NCBI RefSeq assembly: GCF_008064635.1
Contig: NZ_VRYZ01000008.1
Location: 1-64,000, forward strand
Direction of reading: 5' to 3'
DNA length: 64,000 nucleotides
DNA from: Parahaliea aestuarii
GTDB lineage: Bacteria; Pseudomonadota; Gammaproteobacteria; Pseudomonadales; Halieaceae
Made by a program: the position numbers and the translations under genes. Every line of letters starts with the position of its first letter. The first letter of the stretch is position 1. Shown here piece after piece: positions 48,677 through 58,655 of the stretch. The notes under the pieces are model-generated. The model was not told the origin of the DNA. It saw nothing but the letters and a program-made list of their open reading frames with translations, and ran no database searches.

Positions 48677-49723
48677 TTAATCGTTGTGCAGTTCAGCCGC
48701 CAGCGCGCTGCTGGCGAAGAAGCCGAAGGCATGGGACAGCTGCACATCCAGCGCCTGAGCGCCGGACTCCGGGTCAAACCAGCGGTCTACATGGGCCCAG
48801 TGATGGGGATGTGTCATGTACGGGCCGGTCAGGCCCTCGAGGTCGGCGAAGTCCTGCTCCCACACATAGGTCCACGGTGCACAATCAGCGCGATGCCAGT
48901 GCACCGCGCTGGCGCGGCTGAGACGCCAATTGCGTATTGCGGCAATGTGCCGGGGCATTTCCAGCAGGTCGCGCTCAAAGCGCCCGGCCCTGTCTGCGTC
49001 CACCCCGGGCAGCAGGCGGAAGAATGCCGTGCGCTTTACACCGCCTTGCAACAATGGGTCGCGCAAGCCCGCCCCCAGGCTGTCCAGTCGCTGGGCGTGA
49101 ACGGCGCCGCAAAGTCGCTCGAGTGCGGGCGCAATCCCCCCCTGCCATGCGGGGCTTGCCTGGGCCTCGGCGGCAGCCCTGGCGTCTGTGTAGTACAGGT
49201 CCCAGGTATAGTGGCCAGCCGCGTATTCCGGCGCCAGGTTACGCAGCAGATGACTGGCCTGCAGCCCGGGCAACCCGGCGGTGAGTTCATTGAGTAGCGC
49301 CTCCAGTTCCGCACCGGCACCGGGGTCATCGATCAGGGCGAGTTGGGCAGTCTCCCGATAGCCGCGAACGGAGGCTGGCCGATCGATGGGCTCTGCTACC
49401 GCCGGCAGGTTCCCGGCGCTGTCTTGCATCAGGTAAGTGCGCTCGCGCGACAGGCAGAGCTGGTCAAGCGCCTGCCAGAACGCGGCCACCTCCGCCGTAG
49501 CGGATTGCGCGCGCATCACCCACCAGGCTTCGGGGCTCTCAACCTGCCATTGCACCCAGAGCGTCAGCGGAGAGTCTGCCGTCAACAGCGGCGGAGAATA
49601 CTGTAGCGACTGAAAATGCAGGCCACGCTGCCCGGCCTGCTGCCGGTATTGCCCCTCCAGCAACTGCTCTACGCGGTGCGCATCGGCCGGTGCCACCACG
49701 ATACGGTCCATCACGGTAATCAT
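48677..49723 (-). CDS. Protein with Dabb-like (alpha/beta barrel) repeats
   Basis: The protein has 348 aa from ATG 49723 (GGAAG upstream). Several beta-alpha-beta units resemble the stress-responsive A/B-barrel family (Dabb). The clearest is the C-terminal one with FERDLLEMPRHIAAIRNWRL, APWTYVWEQDFADLEGLTGP and YMTHPHHWAHVDRWFDPES. Dabb proteins are often small, dimeric and found in detoxification or polyketide/aromatic pathways. Here three such units appear fused. It lies between an SDR and a quinone reductase gene on the same strand, implying a shared pathway of unknown substrate. Confidence 0.7.
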   Translation of the reverse strand: MITVMDRIVVAPADAHRVEQLLEGQYRQQAGQRGLHFQSLQYSPPLLTADSPLTLWVQWQVESPEAWWVMRAQSATAEVAAFWQALDQLCLSRERTYLMQDSAGNLPAVAEPIDRPASVRGYRETAQLALIDDPGAGAELEALLNELTAGLPGLQASHLLRNLAPEYAAGHYTWDLYYTDARAAAEAQASPAWQGGIAPALERLCGAVHAQRLDSLGAGLRDPLLQGGVKRTAFFRLLPGVDADRAGRFERDLLEMPRHIAAIRNWRLSRASAVHWHRADCAPWTYVWEQDFADLEGLTGPYMTHPHHWAHVDRWFDPESGAQALDVQLSHAFGFFASSALAAELHND

Positions 49724-49793
49724 CGATTGGTCTTCCTTCTTTTGTGTCGCATCAACCCGCCAGGGTTGCCCGCGGTAGTGGCGGGACCAGGCT

Positions 49794-50654
49794 TCACTCG
49801 CCGGCGGGCTTGATATCCGGGTGGGCATAGTCGGGGATGACAGGCGGCGGCAACACTTCCCTGCCATCCAGGCTGTGTACCGGCAACCCCATCGCCAGGG
49901 GAAAGTGCAAACTGTGGGTCAGCAGGCCGCTGCGCTCGCGCGCCGGCAGCTGGCACAGGGCCAGGGCGGTTTCGACCAGGTATTCCACCGGTTCGGTTGG
50001 ATAGTCGGCCGGAATGTGCACGTCCGCTCCAGGGGTGGAAATCGCGGTGCTCGGCGCCACCAGGTTCACTGCGATATTGTCATCCAACAGTTCTGCCGCC
50101 AGCCCTACCGTAAAACGGTTGAGAAAAGCCTTGGCGGCGGCGTAGATGGTCGCCCCGCCGAAACGGGCGAAATCGTCGTAACGATCGACAGGAATCTGCG
50201 CCGTCACCGATCCGACATTGACAATCCAGCCGGCCCCTCGCTCGCGCATCAGGGGGATGGCCGCCTGGCACAGCTTGATCGGTACCCGCTGGTAGTGATT
50301 GAAGGTCTGGTCGATGACCGCATCGCTCATGTCACTGACCTGCGCGTACTGGGCAAACCCCGCGTTGTTGACCAGGATATCCAGGCCGCCGGCCGCCTCC
50401 GCCGCGCGCGCCACCAGGCTGTCGCGCTGCTCCGGTACATCGAGATCGGCGGCGAGGGGAATGGCCCGGCCACCGGCTCCCTCGATCAATGCTACGGTTT
50501 CCATCAGGGTGCCGGGCAGCACCACCGAGGCATCCAGACTGCGCGCGCTGACCACCACCGTAGCGCCGGCACTGGCCAGCCGCCGGGCTATGGCGCGGCC
50601 TATGCCGCGGCTGGCGCCGGTGACCAGGGCCACCTTGCCATCGAGTGTTTTCAT
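49794..50654 (-). CDS. Short-chain dehydrogenase/reductase (SDR)
   Basis: The 286 aa contain the NAD(P) motif in KVALVTGASRGIGRAIARRL, followed by SARSLD and NNAGFAQYAQ. The catalytic Ser lies in IVNVGSVTAQIP and Tyr-x3-Lys in IYAAAKAFLNRF. The extended insert after the first strand (DASVVLPGTLMETVALIEGA) is typical of steroid/alcohol SDR subgroups. ATG 50654 was chosen as homology starts there. It is upstream of the Dabb and quinone reductase genes on the same strand. Confidence 0.9.
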   Translation of the reverse strand: MKTLDGKVALVTGASRGIGRAIARRLASAGATVVVSARSLDASVVLPGTLMETVALIEGAGGRAIPLAADLDVPEQRDSLVARAAEAAGGLDILVNNAGFAQYAQVSDMSDAVIDQTFNHYQRVPIKLCQAAIPLMRERGAGWIVNVGSVTAQIPVDRYDDFARFGGATIYAAAKAFLNRFTVGLAAELLDDNIAVNLVAPSTAISTPGADVHIPADYPTEPVEYLVETALALCQLPARERSGLLTHSLHFPLAMGLPVHSLDGREVLPPPVIPDYAHPDIKPAGE

Positions 50655-50786
50655 AGTTGCCTCCAGGCGCATCGTCTTATCGGGTTTTACAAGGCAGTGT
50701 AAAAAACCGAGCAGACTCCGCGAAGGCTAGTTCCGACCAGACAACCGGACAAAAGTGCTCAGAAATGCAGATAGGCTACCCGGCGC

Positions 50787-51329
50787 CTAGCGCTCTGTCG
50801 GCGGAACCAACTCGCTCTTCCACAGTTCGCCGCGCTCGCGGAAGGCGTTGGCCACCTTGTCCCAGTGTGCCTCGCTGTTGTTGGTAAACAGGATGTGGAA
50901 GAAGGGGGCGTTGCGAAATTCCAGCACTTCGGCGCCGTTCTCGCCGGTCTGGTAGCTGTAGGGCGCGTCCGACGGCACAAAGAAGCCGTCGCCCTTGCCC
51001 AGCACTTTCTTGCCCAGGTGAATCTCGCCGCCGAGGACGTAGTACAGGCAGTCGGCGTTGTGGGAGTGGCGCGGCAATACGAAGCCGCTCTTGAACCAGG
51101 CATAGCAAAGGCTGAAACCGCCGGGCTTTTCATCGCGATACAGGCACAGGACCTTCTCGCCGCCGCCCTCGGCGCCGCCGGCCTCCACCACCTTGGTAAA
51201 GCCGGCGATCACGCCTTCGTCCATGCCCTGCATGGGCATCTGTTCTTCGGTGAGTGGTGTCGCCTCCGCGGCGCGAAAAATACGGATACCGTCGACGGCT
51301 TTTTTCTGATCAGGGGATACCTGCGACAT
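50787..51329 (-). CDS. Cupin-domain protein
   Basis: The 180-residue protein has a single cupin barrel. The metal motif is visible in GFVLPRHSHNADCLYYVLGG (H-x-H, then a later acidic/tyrosine-rich stretch) and GDGFFVPSDAPYSYQTGENG. Such proteins are dioxygenases, isomerases or ligand-binding sensors. ATG 51329 begins MSQVSPDQKKAVDGIRIF. The gene lies between two SDR genes, so it may be part of a catabolic pathway. Confidence 0.85.
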   Translation of the reverse strand: MSQVSPDQKKAVDGIRIFRAAEATPLTEEQMPMQGMDEGVIAGFTKVVEAGGAEGGGEKVLCLYRDEKPGGFSLCYAWFKSGFVLPRHSHNADCLYYVLGGEIHLGKKVLGKGDGFFVPSDAPYSYQTGENGAEVLEFRNAPFFHILFTNNSEAHWDKVANAFRERGELWKSELVPPTER

Positions 51330-51489
51330 TGCGCCAGCTCCATTTTTATAGGGATGCAGTGATACTGCCGCCTGGACAGCGCATTGACAATGGAACGCGG
51401 GGGCGAAGGGCTACAGGCGGTACAGGTGTCTAGACCGGGAACAACAGGCACCTGCTGTAAGCTTTGGCAAAATTGTGTGAGTACGTTTT

Positions 51490-52281
51490 ATGAATATCGA
51501 TTTTTCCGCTACATCCCACCTGGTGACCGGCGGCGCATCGGGGATTGGCGCAGCGATTGTGTCCTACCTCGCCGACCACGGTGGCAGCGTCCTGATTGCC
51601 GACATTCATGACGAGGGCGGCGAGGCACTGGCGGCCCGCTGGCCAGACCGCCAGGTGCGCTACCAGCGCACCGATGTCACCGACTTCGACCAACTGGAGA
51701 GCGCCTGCCAGAGCGCCGTGGACGCCTTCGGCAAGCTGGACGGCGTCGTGTGCAGCGCCGGCATCGGCAGCCTCGGCAATACCACAGACCTGCCGCTGGC
51801 GGACTGGGCTCGGGTCATCGATATCGACCTCAACGGCGTATTCTACAGCTGCCGCGCGGCGCTTCCCCACCTGCGTCAATCGGGGGGCGGCTGTATCGTC
51901 AATATTGCCTCCCTGAGCGGCGTGCGCGCGGATCACGGCTTTGCCGCCTACAACGCCGCCAAGGCCGGCGTCATCAACTACACCCGCACCCTCGCCCTGG
52001 ATCACGGGCCCGAGGGCATTCGCGCGGTAGCGGTCTGCCCCGGCCTGATCGACACGCCGCTGACCGCGGCCAGCGCATCCATCGAGGACATTCACCGGCC
52101 CTGGCTAGATGCCATCGCCCTGGGGCGCAGCGGCCGGGCCGACGAGGTGGCGAAACTGGTCGCCTTCCTGCTTTCGCCGGCGGCCAGCTACATCACTGGC
52201 ACTGAAATTGTGATCGATGGCGGGCTGGGCAGCAGCAACAACCAGCCGAACCTGCCGAGGATCATCGCCGCGATGGCTTAG
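51490..52281 (+). CDS. Short-chain dehydrogenase/reductase (SDR)
   Basis: The 263 aa contain the NAD(P) motif in HLVTGGASGIGAAIVSYLAD, followed by DVTDFDQLESAC and CSAGIGSLGN. The catalytic Ser is in IVNIASLSGVRA and Tyr-x3-Lys in FAAYNAAKAGVINYTRTLAL. The classic C-terminus VAFLLSPAASYITGTEIVID is present. It is divergent from the cupin gene, with about 160 bp for a shared control region. Substrate unknown. Confidence 0.92.
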   Translation: MNIDFSATSHLVTGGASGIGAAIVSYLADHGGSVLIADIHDEGGEALAARWPDRQVRYQRTDVTDFDQLESACQSAVDAFGKLDGVVCSAGIGSLGNTTDLPLADWARVIDIDLNGVFYSCRAALPHLRQSGGGCIVNIASLSGVRADHGFAAYNAAKAGVINYTRTLALDHGPEGIRAVAVCPGLIDTPLTAASASIEDIHRPWLDAIALGRSGRADEVAKLVAFLLSPAASYITGTEIVIDGGLGSSNNQPNLPRIIAAMA

Positions 52282-52352
52282 CCGCCACCGCCGCGCTGGA
52301 AGCGGGGAACGCGGCGTTGACGGGCACCAGCTGGCCAGCAGGCGGCAGGAAA

Positions 52353-53777
52353 TCAGTGCAGTTTCGCCACCAGGTCCCGCTGCAGTCCGCGGCACAGATA
52401 GAGATAGAGCAGGCCGGCCACCCCCAGAATAACCACTGTGGTGGTCAGCGACTGGCGCAGCCCCAGGGCGCTGGCCTCCAGGCAGGCCTGGGCGCGGGCT
52501 TCGCCAAGCGTGGCCAGCAGGGCACTTTCACTCGCTTTGCACAGATCCAATGTCAGCTCAGCTGCCCAGGGCGTCGCCTGCAACAGTGCCTCCATGCGCA
52601 GGTCACTCAGCAGGCCCACCCACAGCGGGCCAAGGCCATAGCCCACCAGATTGACAATGAACAGGAAGAACGCCACCGCGGTGGCCCGGGAGCGGGTGCT
52701 CACCAACCCCTGGCAGATAGTGTACTGGGCGCCGAGGTAGCTGTAGTGCAGGACAGCGCCGACAACCATCAGGCTAACGGCCATGCCGGGGCTGGCGGCA
52801 GTCAGGCCAAAGAAATACAGGGGTAGCGACAGCAGCAGCCCCACGCCGGGAACCCAGGCCACCGCATTGCGGAAGCGCCCGCTGATACGCTCAGTGAGGT
52901 AGCCGGCGAAGAAGGCCCCGAAAGACGCCGCCAGACCCAGCGGCACCGCCACTTCCATGGCGACCTCGCCCACCGACATGCCATAGGTCCGCTGAAAGAA
53001 GGCCGCCTGGAAGTTAATCAGCCCGTAGCCCACGAAGGCCACCAGCGACGCGCCGGCGGTGTTGATCCAGAAGCTCGGCTTCGCCGAGAGTTCCGCCATG
53101 GTTGCGCGAAAACCGAGTTGCTCCACCACTTCCGTCCCCGGCGGATCGGCATAGCCGCGCGGCGGCTCCTTGATCACGAACAGGACGATTACCCCGATCA
53201 CGACACCGGGAATGCCCAGTGCCAGGAAGGCCTCGCGCCAGGAAAACATCTCCGCCAACGGGCCGCCGAAGGCGTTGGCCAGAACCCCGCCGATGGTAAT
53301 GCCCATGGAGTAGATCGCCAGCGCCCGGGCGCGGCTGCGCGGCGGGAAGTAGTCGGCGATCAGGGAATTGGCTGGCGGCGTACAGCCGGCTTCGCCAATG
53401 CCCACGCCAATGCGGAATACCAGCAGGGAGAGAAAGCCGCCGGCCACACCGCAAAGAGCAGTCATACCGGACCATAGAATTACGCTGGCGGCGATGATAC
53501 GCACGCGATTGTAGCGCTCGGACAGGCGTGCGATGGGTATACCCATCACGGTGTACATGAGGGCAAAACCGAAGCCGGACAGCAGGCCGAACTGCCAGTC
53601 CTGCAGGCGGAACTCCTCGATGATGGGCTGGGCCACCACCCCGATCAGCACCCGGTCAATGAAATTGAGGGTGTACACCAGGGTGAGGGTGTAGAGCACA
53701 AAATTGCGATAGCCCGGGGTACCAAAGCCCTCGCCGGTGTATGAGCCGGGCGCTGCCGCTGCCTGGATAGACGCCAT
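52353..53777 (-). CDS. MFS transporter (spinster-like)
   Basis: The protein has 474 aa from ATG 53777 (AAGGGA upstream) with 12 membrane segments. MFS motif A lies in [20 protein letters not shown], and [20 protein letters not shown] and [20 protein letters not shown] are characteristic. It is closely related in pattern to the transporter at 15513-16823. It is convergent with an SDR gene in an oxidoreductase-rich region and may import the substrate of that pathway (inference). Confidence 0.9.
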   Translation of the reverse strand: MASIQAAAAPGSYTGEGFGTPGYRNFVLYTLTLVYTLNFIDRVLIGVVAQPIIEEFRLQDWQFGLLSGFGFALMYTVMGIPIARLSERYNRVRIIAASVILWSGMTALCGVAGGFLSLLVFRIGVGIGEAGCTPPANSLIADYFPPRSRARALAIYSMGITIGGVLANAFGGPLAEMFSWREAFLALGIPGVVIGVIVLFVIKEPPRGYADPPGTEVVEQLGFRATMAELSAKPSFWINTAGASLVAFVGYGLINFQAAFFQRTYGMSVGEVAMEVAVPLGLAASFGAFFAGYLTERISGRFRNAVAWVPGVGLLLSLPLYFFGLTAASPGMAVSLMVVGAVLHYSYLGAQYTICQGLVSTRSRATAVAFFLFIVNLVGYGLGPLWVGLLSDLRMEALLQATPWAAELTLDLCKASESALLATLGEARAQACLEASALGLRQSLTTTVVILGVAGLLYLYLCRGLQRDLVAKLH

Positions 53778-53971
53778 AGTCGTTCCCTTGCTTATTGTTA
53801 TCCGTTCAAGCCGGGGCTGCCGGGGTGCCGACACTGGCGGTCACCGGGCAGCCGCTCTCCATACTACGGAATTCGCAGCCTTCTGCCGAGTACTATTTTC
53901 GAATTTTGGGTATCTTTACAGACGAACAGCCACTACGACAGCGTTCAGGCAATCCGTCTCGAGGCAGGGGG

Positions 53972-54889
53972 CTATAGTGACGAGCTGTCCAGGTCCCGCC
54001 GTCGCCGCAGGCGCCGGCGCTGCAACAGCGCATCCGCGGTGTAGAGAAGCAGGCCGAGCCACACCAGTGCAAAGGTCAACAGCTTTGTCTCGGTGAAGGG
54101 CTCGTTGAATACCAGCAACGCCAGCACCAGCATCAATGTGGGGCCGAGGTACTGCAGAAAACCTACGGTGGAGAGATTGAGCCGCCGGGCGGCAATATTG
54201 AACAACAGCAAAGGCAGCAGGGTAAGCGGGCCGGCAAACAGCAGCAGGCTGTTCAACTGCATGCTGTTGTGCAGCAGGTTGCTGGTGGGGCTGTCGCTCC
54301 ACAGCAGGTAGGCCAGCGCCAGGGGAAACATGAACAGCGTCTCAACTGCCAGGCCGGTGAGGCTCTCAACCGGCGCCTGTTTGCGCACCAGGCCGTAGAA
54401 GCCGAAAGACAGAGCCAGGTACAGGGCCACAATCGGCAGGCGCCCAAACTGCCACAGCTCGTGGGCAATGCCCACAGCCGCCAGCGCCACCGCAGCCCAC
54501 TGCAGGGTGCGGAAGCGCTCCCCGAGGAAGACAATACCGAGCACGATATTCAGCAAGGGGTTGATGTAGTAACCCAGGCTCGCTTCCAGTACCCGGTTGC
54601 TGTTGATGGCCCAGATAAACACCAGCCAGTTGCTGCCAATCAGCAGCGTCGATAACAGCAGCACCCGGAGGCGGCGATGGTCTCTCAGCGTCGCCCACAA
54701 ATCCGGCAGTTTGCCCATTACCAGCAGCACCAGCAGCGCCAGAGCCAGGGACCAGAGGCTGCGATGGGCGAGAATCTCGGGGGCCGGTATGTGTTGTAGT
54801 GCCTTGAAATACAACGGCGCCAGACCCCAGATGAGAAAGGCCACAATACCCGCCAACAGGCCGGTTGCGGCTGCGTTTTTTTCTGCCAT
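53972..54889 (-). CDS. rarD: EamA-family transporter RarD
   Basis: The 305-residue inner-membrane protein has ten hydrophobic segments in two EamA halves. The N-terminal part (LLAGIVAFLIWGLAPLYFKA; LAHRSLWSLALALLVLLVMG) and YINPLLNIVLGIVFLGERFR are diagnostic of RarD ('chloramphenicol-sensitive protein'). The transported compound is unknown. The gene is on the same strand as the MFS gene downstream, with a 194-bp gap, so it is probably separate. Confidence 0.9.
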   Translation of the reverse strand: MAEKNAAATGLLAGIVAFLIWGLAPLYFKALQHIPAPEILAHRSLWSLALALLVLLVMGKLPDLWATLRDHRRLRVLLLSTLLIGSNWLVFIWAINSNRVLEASLGYYINPLLNIVLGIVFLGERFRTLQWAAVALAAVGIAHELWQFGRLPIVALYLALSFGFYGLVRKQAPVESLTGLAVETLFMFPLALAYLLWSDSPTSNLLHNSMQLNSLLLFAGPLTLLPLLLFNIAARRLNLSTVGFLQYLGPTLMLVLALLVFNEPFTETKLLTFALVWLGLLLYTADALLQRRRLRRRRDLDSSSL

Positions 54890-55111
54890 CAGGAATTGCG
54901 CCTCAATTGCGAAGGAAGAGCCAGTCCACGGCCCGCCAGAAAAGCCGCTGCATTCTAACGCCGCCCGCGGCCCCAGCCCAGCGCGAACGCACTCTTCTGG
55001 TGCGCTTCAGGCTGACTCCCTGAACCAGCGTGGACGGCGCCGACCGGCCCACTTGCCCCGGTCCGCCCCAGGCACTTCAATGGCTTTGAGCAACCATAAC
55101 AAGGAGCCACC

Positions 55112-55567
55112 ATGACCTGGTTCAGCCCCGCGACGTCCCGGGATGGCGTCCTGTCGACCGTGCCGGATTTCCAGCGGGGCTTCGATGCCCTCTACGCCAG
55201 CCTGTGGTCCCAGCAGGCCATGCCCGCCGCCATTCTGGAACTTTGCCGGCTGCGCATTGCCCAGATGCACCGCTGTGAGGTGGAGTGGCAGCGCAAGTCC
55301 TTTGCCCTGCCGCAGGAACAGCGCGACCAACTGAAGGACTGGCACCGCAGCCCGGCCTTCAGCGCGGCGGAACGGGCCTGTCTCGACCTGTGCGAAGTCT
55401 ACACCGCCGACCCGGCAGCCATCAGCGACGCCCAGGCCGACGCGGTCAAGGCGCACTTTGGTGAAGCCGGCTTTGTCGCCCTCGCCGAGGCCATGGGCCT
55501 GTTCTTCGGACTCACCCGCCTCAGCCTGTTGTGGCAACTGCAACCGGAGGGCCTCCTACATGACTAG
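55112..55567 (+). CDS. AhpD-like protein, first of a coupled pair, lacking the CxxC
   Basis: The 151 aa have the carboxymuconolactone decarboxylase-like helical pattern (MPAAILELCRLRIAQMHRCE; AFSAAERACLDLCEVYTADP). The redox C-x-x-C of AhpD is replaced (M-H-R-C-E-V-E), so thiol chemistry is doubtful. The next gene starts within this one's last codons (8-base overlap), so the two products may form a heteromer. ATG 55112 follows AAGGAGCC. Confidence 0.8.
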   Translation: MTWFSPATSRDGVLSTVPDFQRGFDALYASLWSQQAMPAAILELCRLRIAQMHRCEVEWQRKSFALPQEQRDQLKDWHRSPAFSAAERACLDLCEVYTADPAAISDAQADAVKAHFGEAGFVALAEAMGLFFGLTRLSLLWQLQPEGLLHD

Positions 55568-56078
55568 CCAGCCCCGCGCCCACGGCCCGGGCACCCAGAG
55601 CGGCGACCCGGTGCGCGATTCCGCCCTCGCCCTGGTGCCAGAAATTCTGGAGGCCTACATTCCCCTGTCGCGTGCCGTCTGGCTCGAGGGGCCACTTGGC
55701 CCCGCCCTGCTGGAGATGGTGCGCCTGCGCAATGCCCAGCGTGTGAACTGTGTATTCTGCCGCAACGCCCGCTACGACATCGCCAGAGACGACGGCCTGA
55801 CCGAAGAGAAAATCGGGTGGATGGCCAGCGAGGAGGGACGCGAGCAACTGAGCGAACAGGAGCGGCTGGCCGTGGCCTTTGCCGATGCCTACCTGGAGGG
55901 CCCCGACAACCTGTCGTCCGACCTGCAGGCAGAACTGGCTGCAGCTTTCAGCCCGGCGGAAATCGCCCACCTGTCTCTGGCCCTGCTGCTGTTCAATACA
56001 TTTTCGCGCTGCGCGGTCACCATCGGCGGCATGCCCGACAGCCTGCCCGTGATGGAGGTGTCACTGCCCCCGGCGTGA
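55560..56078 (+). CDS. AhpD/carboxymuconolactone decarboxylase-family protein, second of the pair
   Basis: The 172 aa contain the redox motif C-x-x-C in NCVFCRNARYDIARDDGLTE, followed by LSEQERLAVAFADAYLEGP and the C-terminal helix EIAHLSLALLLFNTFSR. ATG 55560 overlaps the previous gene by 8 bases with GGAGG just upstream, so the two are coupled. The end overlaps the convergent lipoprotein gene by 18 bp. It may act in peroxide or aldehyde metabolism. Confidence 0.88.
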   Translation: MTSQPRAHGPGTQSGDPVRDSALALVPEILEAYIPLSRAVWLEGPLGPALLEMVRLRNAQRVNCVFCRNARYDIARDDGLTEEKIGWMASEEGREQLSEQERLAVAFADAYLEGPDNLSSDLQAELAAAFSPAEIAHLSLALLLFNTFSRCAVTIGGMPDSLPVMEVSLPPA

Positions 56079-57473
56079 CGCCTCCCCCTGCACTGAAACG
56101 GGTACCGCAGCAGCTTCATCCGCCGCGACTTCCTGGTCACTCACCCCCGGGGGCAGCAGACCGGGGCAGGGCTGGACGGCGGTCGGCAGACAGCGGGGCC
56201 AGTCTGTGTTGCGCATCGGATCGGGGCTGTCCTGCCAGCCGATAAACTCAATCGCTTCCAGTGGCGTGGACTCGCGACCCGATATCTCCGCCACCAGGCG
56301 CAGACCATCGGTGTAATAGGCATCGTCAGTGAGGTTGGAGGCCGGCGCCTCACTGCTGGATACGCCCACGCCCTGCACAAAAGCGAAACGCTTCACCACG
56401 CCGGCCACCATCAGGCTTTGCAGCAGGTGCTCCCGCGACTCGTCGACATTGGCATCGATGACGTGGGTCACCAGATTGCGACTGCGGGTGGTGGGTTTGA
56501 TACTGACAACACGGCTCACCTGGCCCAGCCACACCGAGCGCCCTTCAAAGCGAAACGGCGCCAGCCACAGCCGGATGTGATTGCGCTGCAGTATGGTGTT
56601 ACGCGCCCGCTGTACGGCGATGTCCTGGGGGCGGCCGAACAGGTACAGCGGCGACACCGGCGCCACCGGATAGGCGGCGCCAGATATCGCCGCACCGATC
56701 AGGCGCTGCACCGTATCGGTATCGATGCGATGAGTGAATGACCAACCACCACGGGATAGCCCGGACAGCACCTCTGCGGCATTCCCCAGCAGCACCAGGT
56801 TAAGCGGATCGCCAATGGCAGCGCCCTCCTCGTCCTCGGCGCAACAGGGTAGCGCCCGCAAGCGCTCACGCAACTGCTCACGGTCGAGATCGGGCCGTTC
56901 CTGGCCAATGTAGATCTGCTCCGGCTTCAGGCGCTCGAAGTCAAAGTTGCCGTCGGGCAGGGTGACGGAGAAATCGAAATGTACCGCGTGTTGCTCGCCG
57001 ACCAGAGTCACTCCCAGGTAGCGCCCGCCCTCCTGGCGCGGCGCCAGCACATAGCCTTCGGTAACAGCGCCGGCAGTACTCTTCAGTGGCATGGCCAGTT
57101 GGTGGAACTGGCGGGTAATACGCTCGTCGTCAGCGCCAAAAAAACGCGGCTGGAATAGTGCCGCGGCTTCCCCCGGCGCAAAGTAACTGGGGTCCAGCGC
57201 CGCCACCAACAGCCAATGGCTGTGGTCACTGCGATTATCAATACGAAGCCAGATGGCCTGTAAACCGACTTCGGCGAGATCCACGCCGTAGAGTGACTGC
57301 GCCTGGGCATCGGTGAGCAGCGTCGTCGATACGGTAAGCTGGTGCTGGCTTTGAGTGCGGATATCGTTCCTGACCGGAACCTGGTTGCCGGGCTGATAGT
57401 TGCTGCATGCCGCCAGCACGCAAAACTGGCTGGCATAAAAAACCAGAGCAAGCATTCGGGCTGGCCAGCTCAC
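56061..57473 (-). CDS. Lipoprotein with LssY C-terminal-like domain
   Basis: The 470 aa have a lipoprotein signal (FCVLAAC, Cys about 23) and a soluble domain matching LssY_C-type features: DPLNLVLLGNAAEVLSGLSR, GGWSFTHRIDT, YPVAPVSPLYLFGRPQDIAV, RNHIRLWLAPFRF and THVIDANVDESREHLLQSLM. GTG 57473 overlaps the stop of the hydrolase gene (GTGA), so the two were cotranslated. The function of LssY-like domains is unknown; they are found with PAP2 phosphatases and membrane proteins. Confidence 0.8.
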   Translation of the reverse strand: MSWPARMLALVFYASQFCVLAACSNYQPGNQVPVRNDIRTQSQHQLTVSTTLLTDAQAQSLYGVDLAEVGLQAIWLRIDNRSDHSHWLLVAALDPSYFAPGEAAALFQPRFFGADDERITRQFHQLAMPLKSTAGAVTEGYVLAPRQEGGRYLGVTLVGEQHAVHFDFSVTLPDGNFDFERLKPEQIYIGQERPDLDREQLRERLRALPCCAEDEEGAAIGDPLNLVLLGNAAEVLSGLSRGGWSFTHRIDTDTVQRLIGAAISGAAYPVAPVSPLYLFGRPQDIAVQRARNTILQRNHIRLWLAPFRFEGRSVWLGQVSRVVSIKPTTRSRNLVTHVIDANVDESREHLLQSLMVAGVVKRFAFVQGVGVSSSEAPASNLTDDAYYTDGLRLVAEISGRESTPLEAIEFIGWQDSPDPMRNTDWPRCLPTAVQPCPGLLPPGVSDQEVAADEAAAVPVSVQGEASRRGQ

Positions 57474-58519
57474 GGCGCCGCTCCGTCCGGTGTCAGTTCT
57501 GCGCCAACGTAGCGCACAATCGTTTCGAACAGCAGCGCCCGGGGAAAGGGCCGGGAATCGGCCCTGGCGGCAAAAAATGCCAGCTCTTGTTCGATATCGA
57601 TGGCCAGCCCCCAGTGATCGCTGTCGAGATAGGCCAGCAAAGTCGAGCCCGGCAGCATCGCTTCTTCAGGCAACACCTGGCCGTCGTTGTGCCGGTTGTC
57701 GCGTGCCAGCAGGCGCCAGCTTGGGCGCAGCCCCCGCGCCAGGTGCTCACTGGTCGTGAAGCCCAGCAGGGTGAAATAGCGGATATGTGGTGGCAGAGGG
57801 TTCTCGGCCAGCCACTGGCGGCGAGTCACGGGCAGCAGGCTGTCCACCACCTTGCCGTCCCCCGGGTCGCAGCGCCCGGCCAGGGCACTGCTGAGAAAAG
57901 TGTCGTAGGCCCAGGCGCCCTTGGCGGCCACTGCACTGCCATTGACCGGCCCCGCCACGCTGACCACCGCATCCACCTCTGCGGCCAGTTGAGGGTAATC
58001 GGCCAGAAAACGCAGGATATCCACAGCGCCTTTGGAGTAGCCCAACAACACAGTCTGCTGACCCGGGCGGGGCGGTTGTGCGTCGAGCGCAGTGGCGATC
58101 AGCCGGGCATTGCGCCGATCCCCCGAACGACTCTCAATGGCGATACTGACAACCGGCAGGCCCTGTTGCTGCAGTGCGTCGATGCCCCGGTAATAGGCCA
58201 GGGAGGCCTCGCCAAAACAGCCGGAAAACGCACCGCCCACCACGAACACCCGCAGGTCTGGTCGCAGGGGCGGCAGCAGTGCTGCGGAATGAAGGACCGT
58301 GTCCGCATCCAGCTACAGCCACTGGGCGCAGTCCGGCAGCCCCGCGCCCACCCCGCCCGCCGCAGCCAGCGAACAGAAAACAGCAGCAAAAGCGCTGCGA
58401 TCATCCTGCGCAATCCGGGCGGCGGGCAAAGGTAGCGTCTCCTGCAGCTCGTGGCGGGCGGGCAGCGCCGAGCAGGCGGACAGGCCAACGCACAACAGAA
58501 TTGCGCGCAGCCCCTGCAT
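57470..58519 (-). pseudogene. Lipoprotein alpha/beta hydrolase interrupted by an in-frame amber codon
   Basis: The reading frame starts at ATG 58519 with a lipoprotein signal (MQGLRAILLCVGLSAC) and runs to TAG at 58313-58315. The same frame continues for 280 further codons to 57470 and encodes an alpha/beta hydrolase (nucleophile elbow in TVLLGYSKGAVDILRF). Reading through gives CAQWL-stop-LDADTV, which looks continuous. CAG to TAG is a single transition. An initiation at GTG 58249 could still make a truncated, signal-less hydrolase. The downstream LssY_C gene is overlapped by 4 bases. Confidence 0.75.
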
Positions 58520-58655
58520 CGACCGTCCATTCACCGTGGCAATCAATTGCGTGTCTCTTGCTGCGATTTATTGGGGTCGAAGGTACCATAGAAAGCTGCG
58601 GTTGGTGGACGGGATGCGCCGATCAGAAAAAAGCCGCAAAGGCAGCCGGGGGCTC

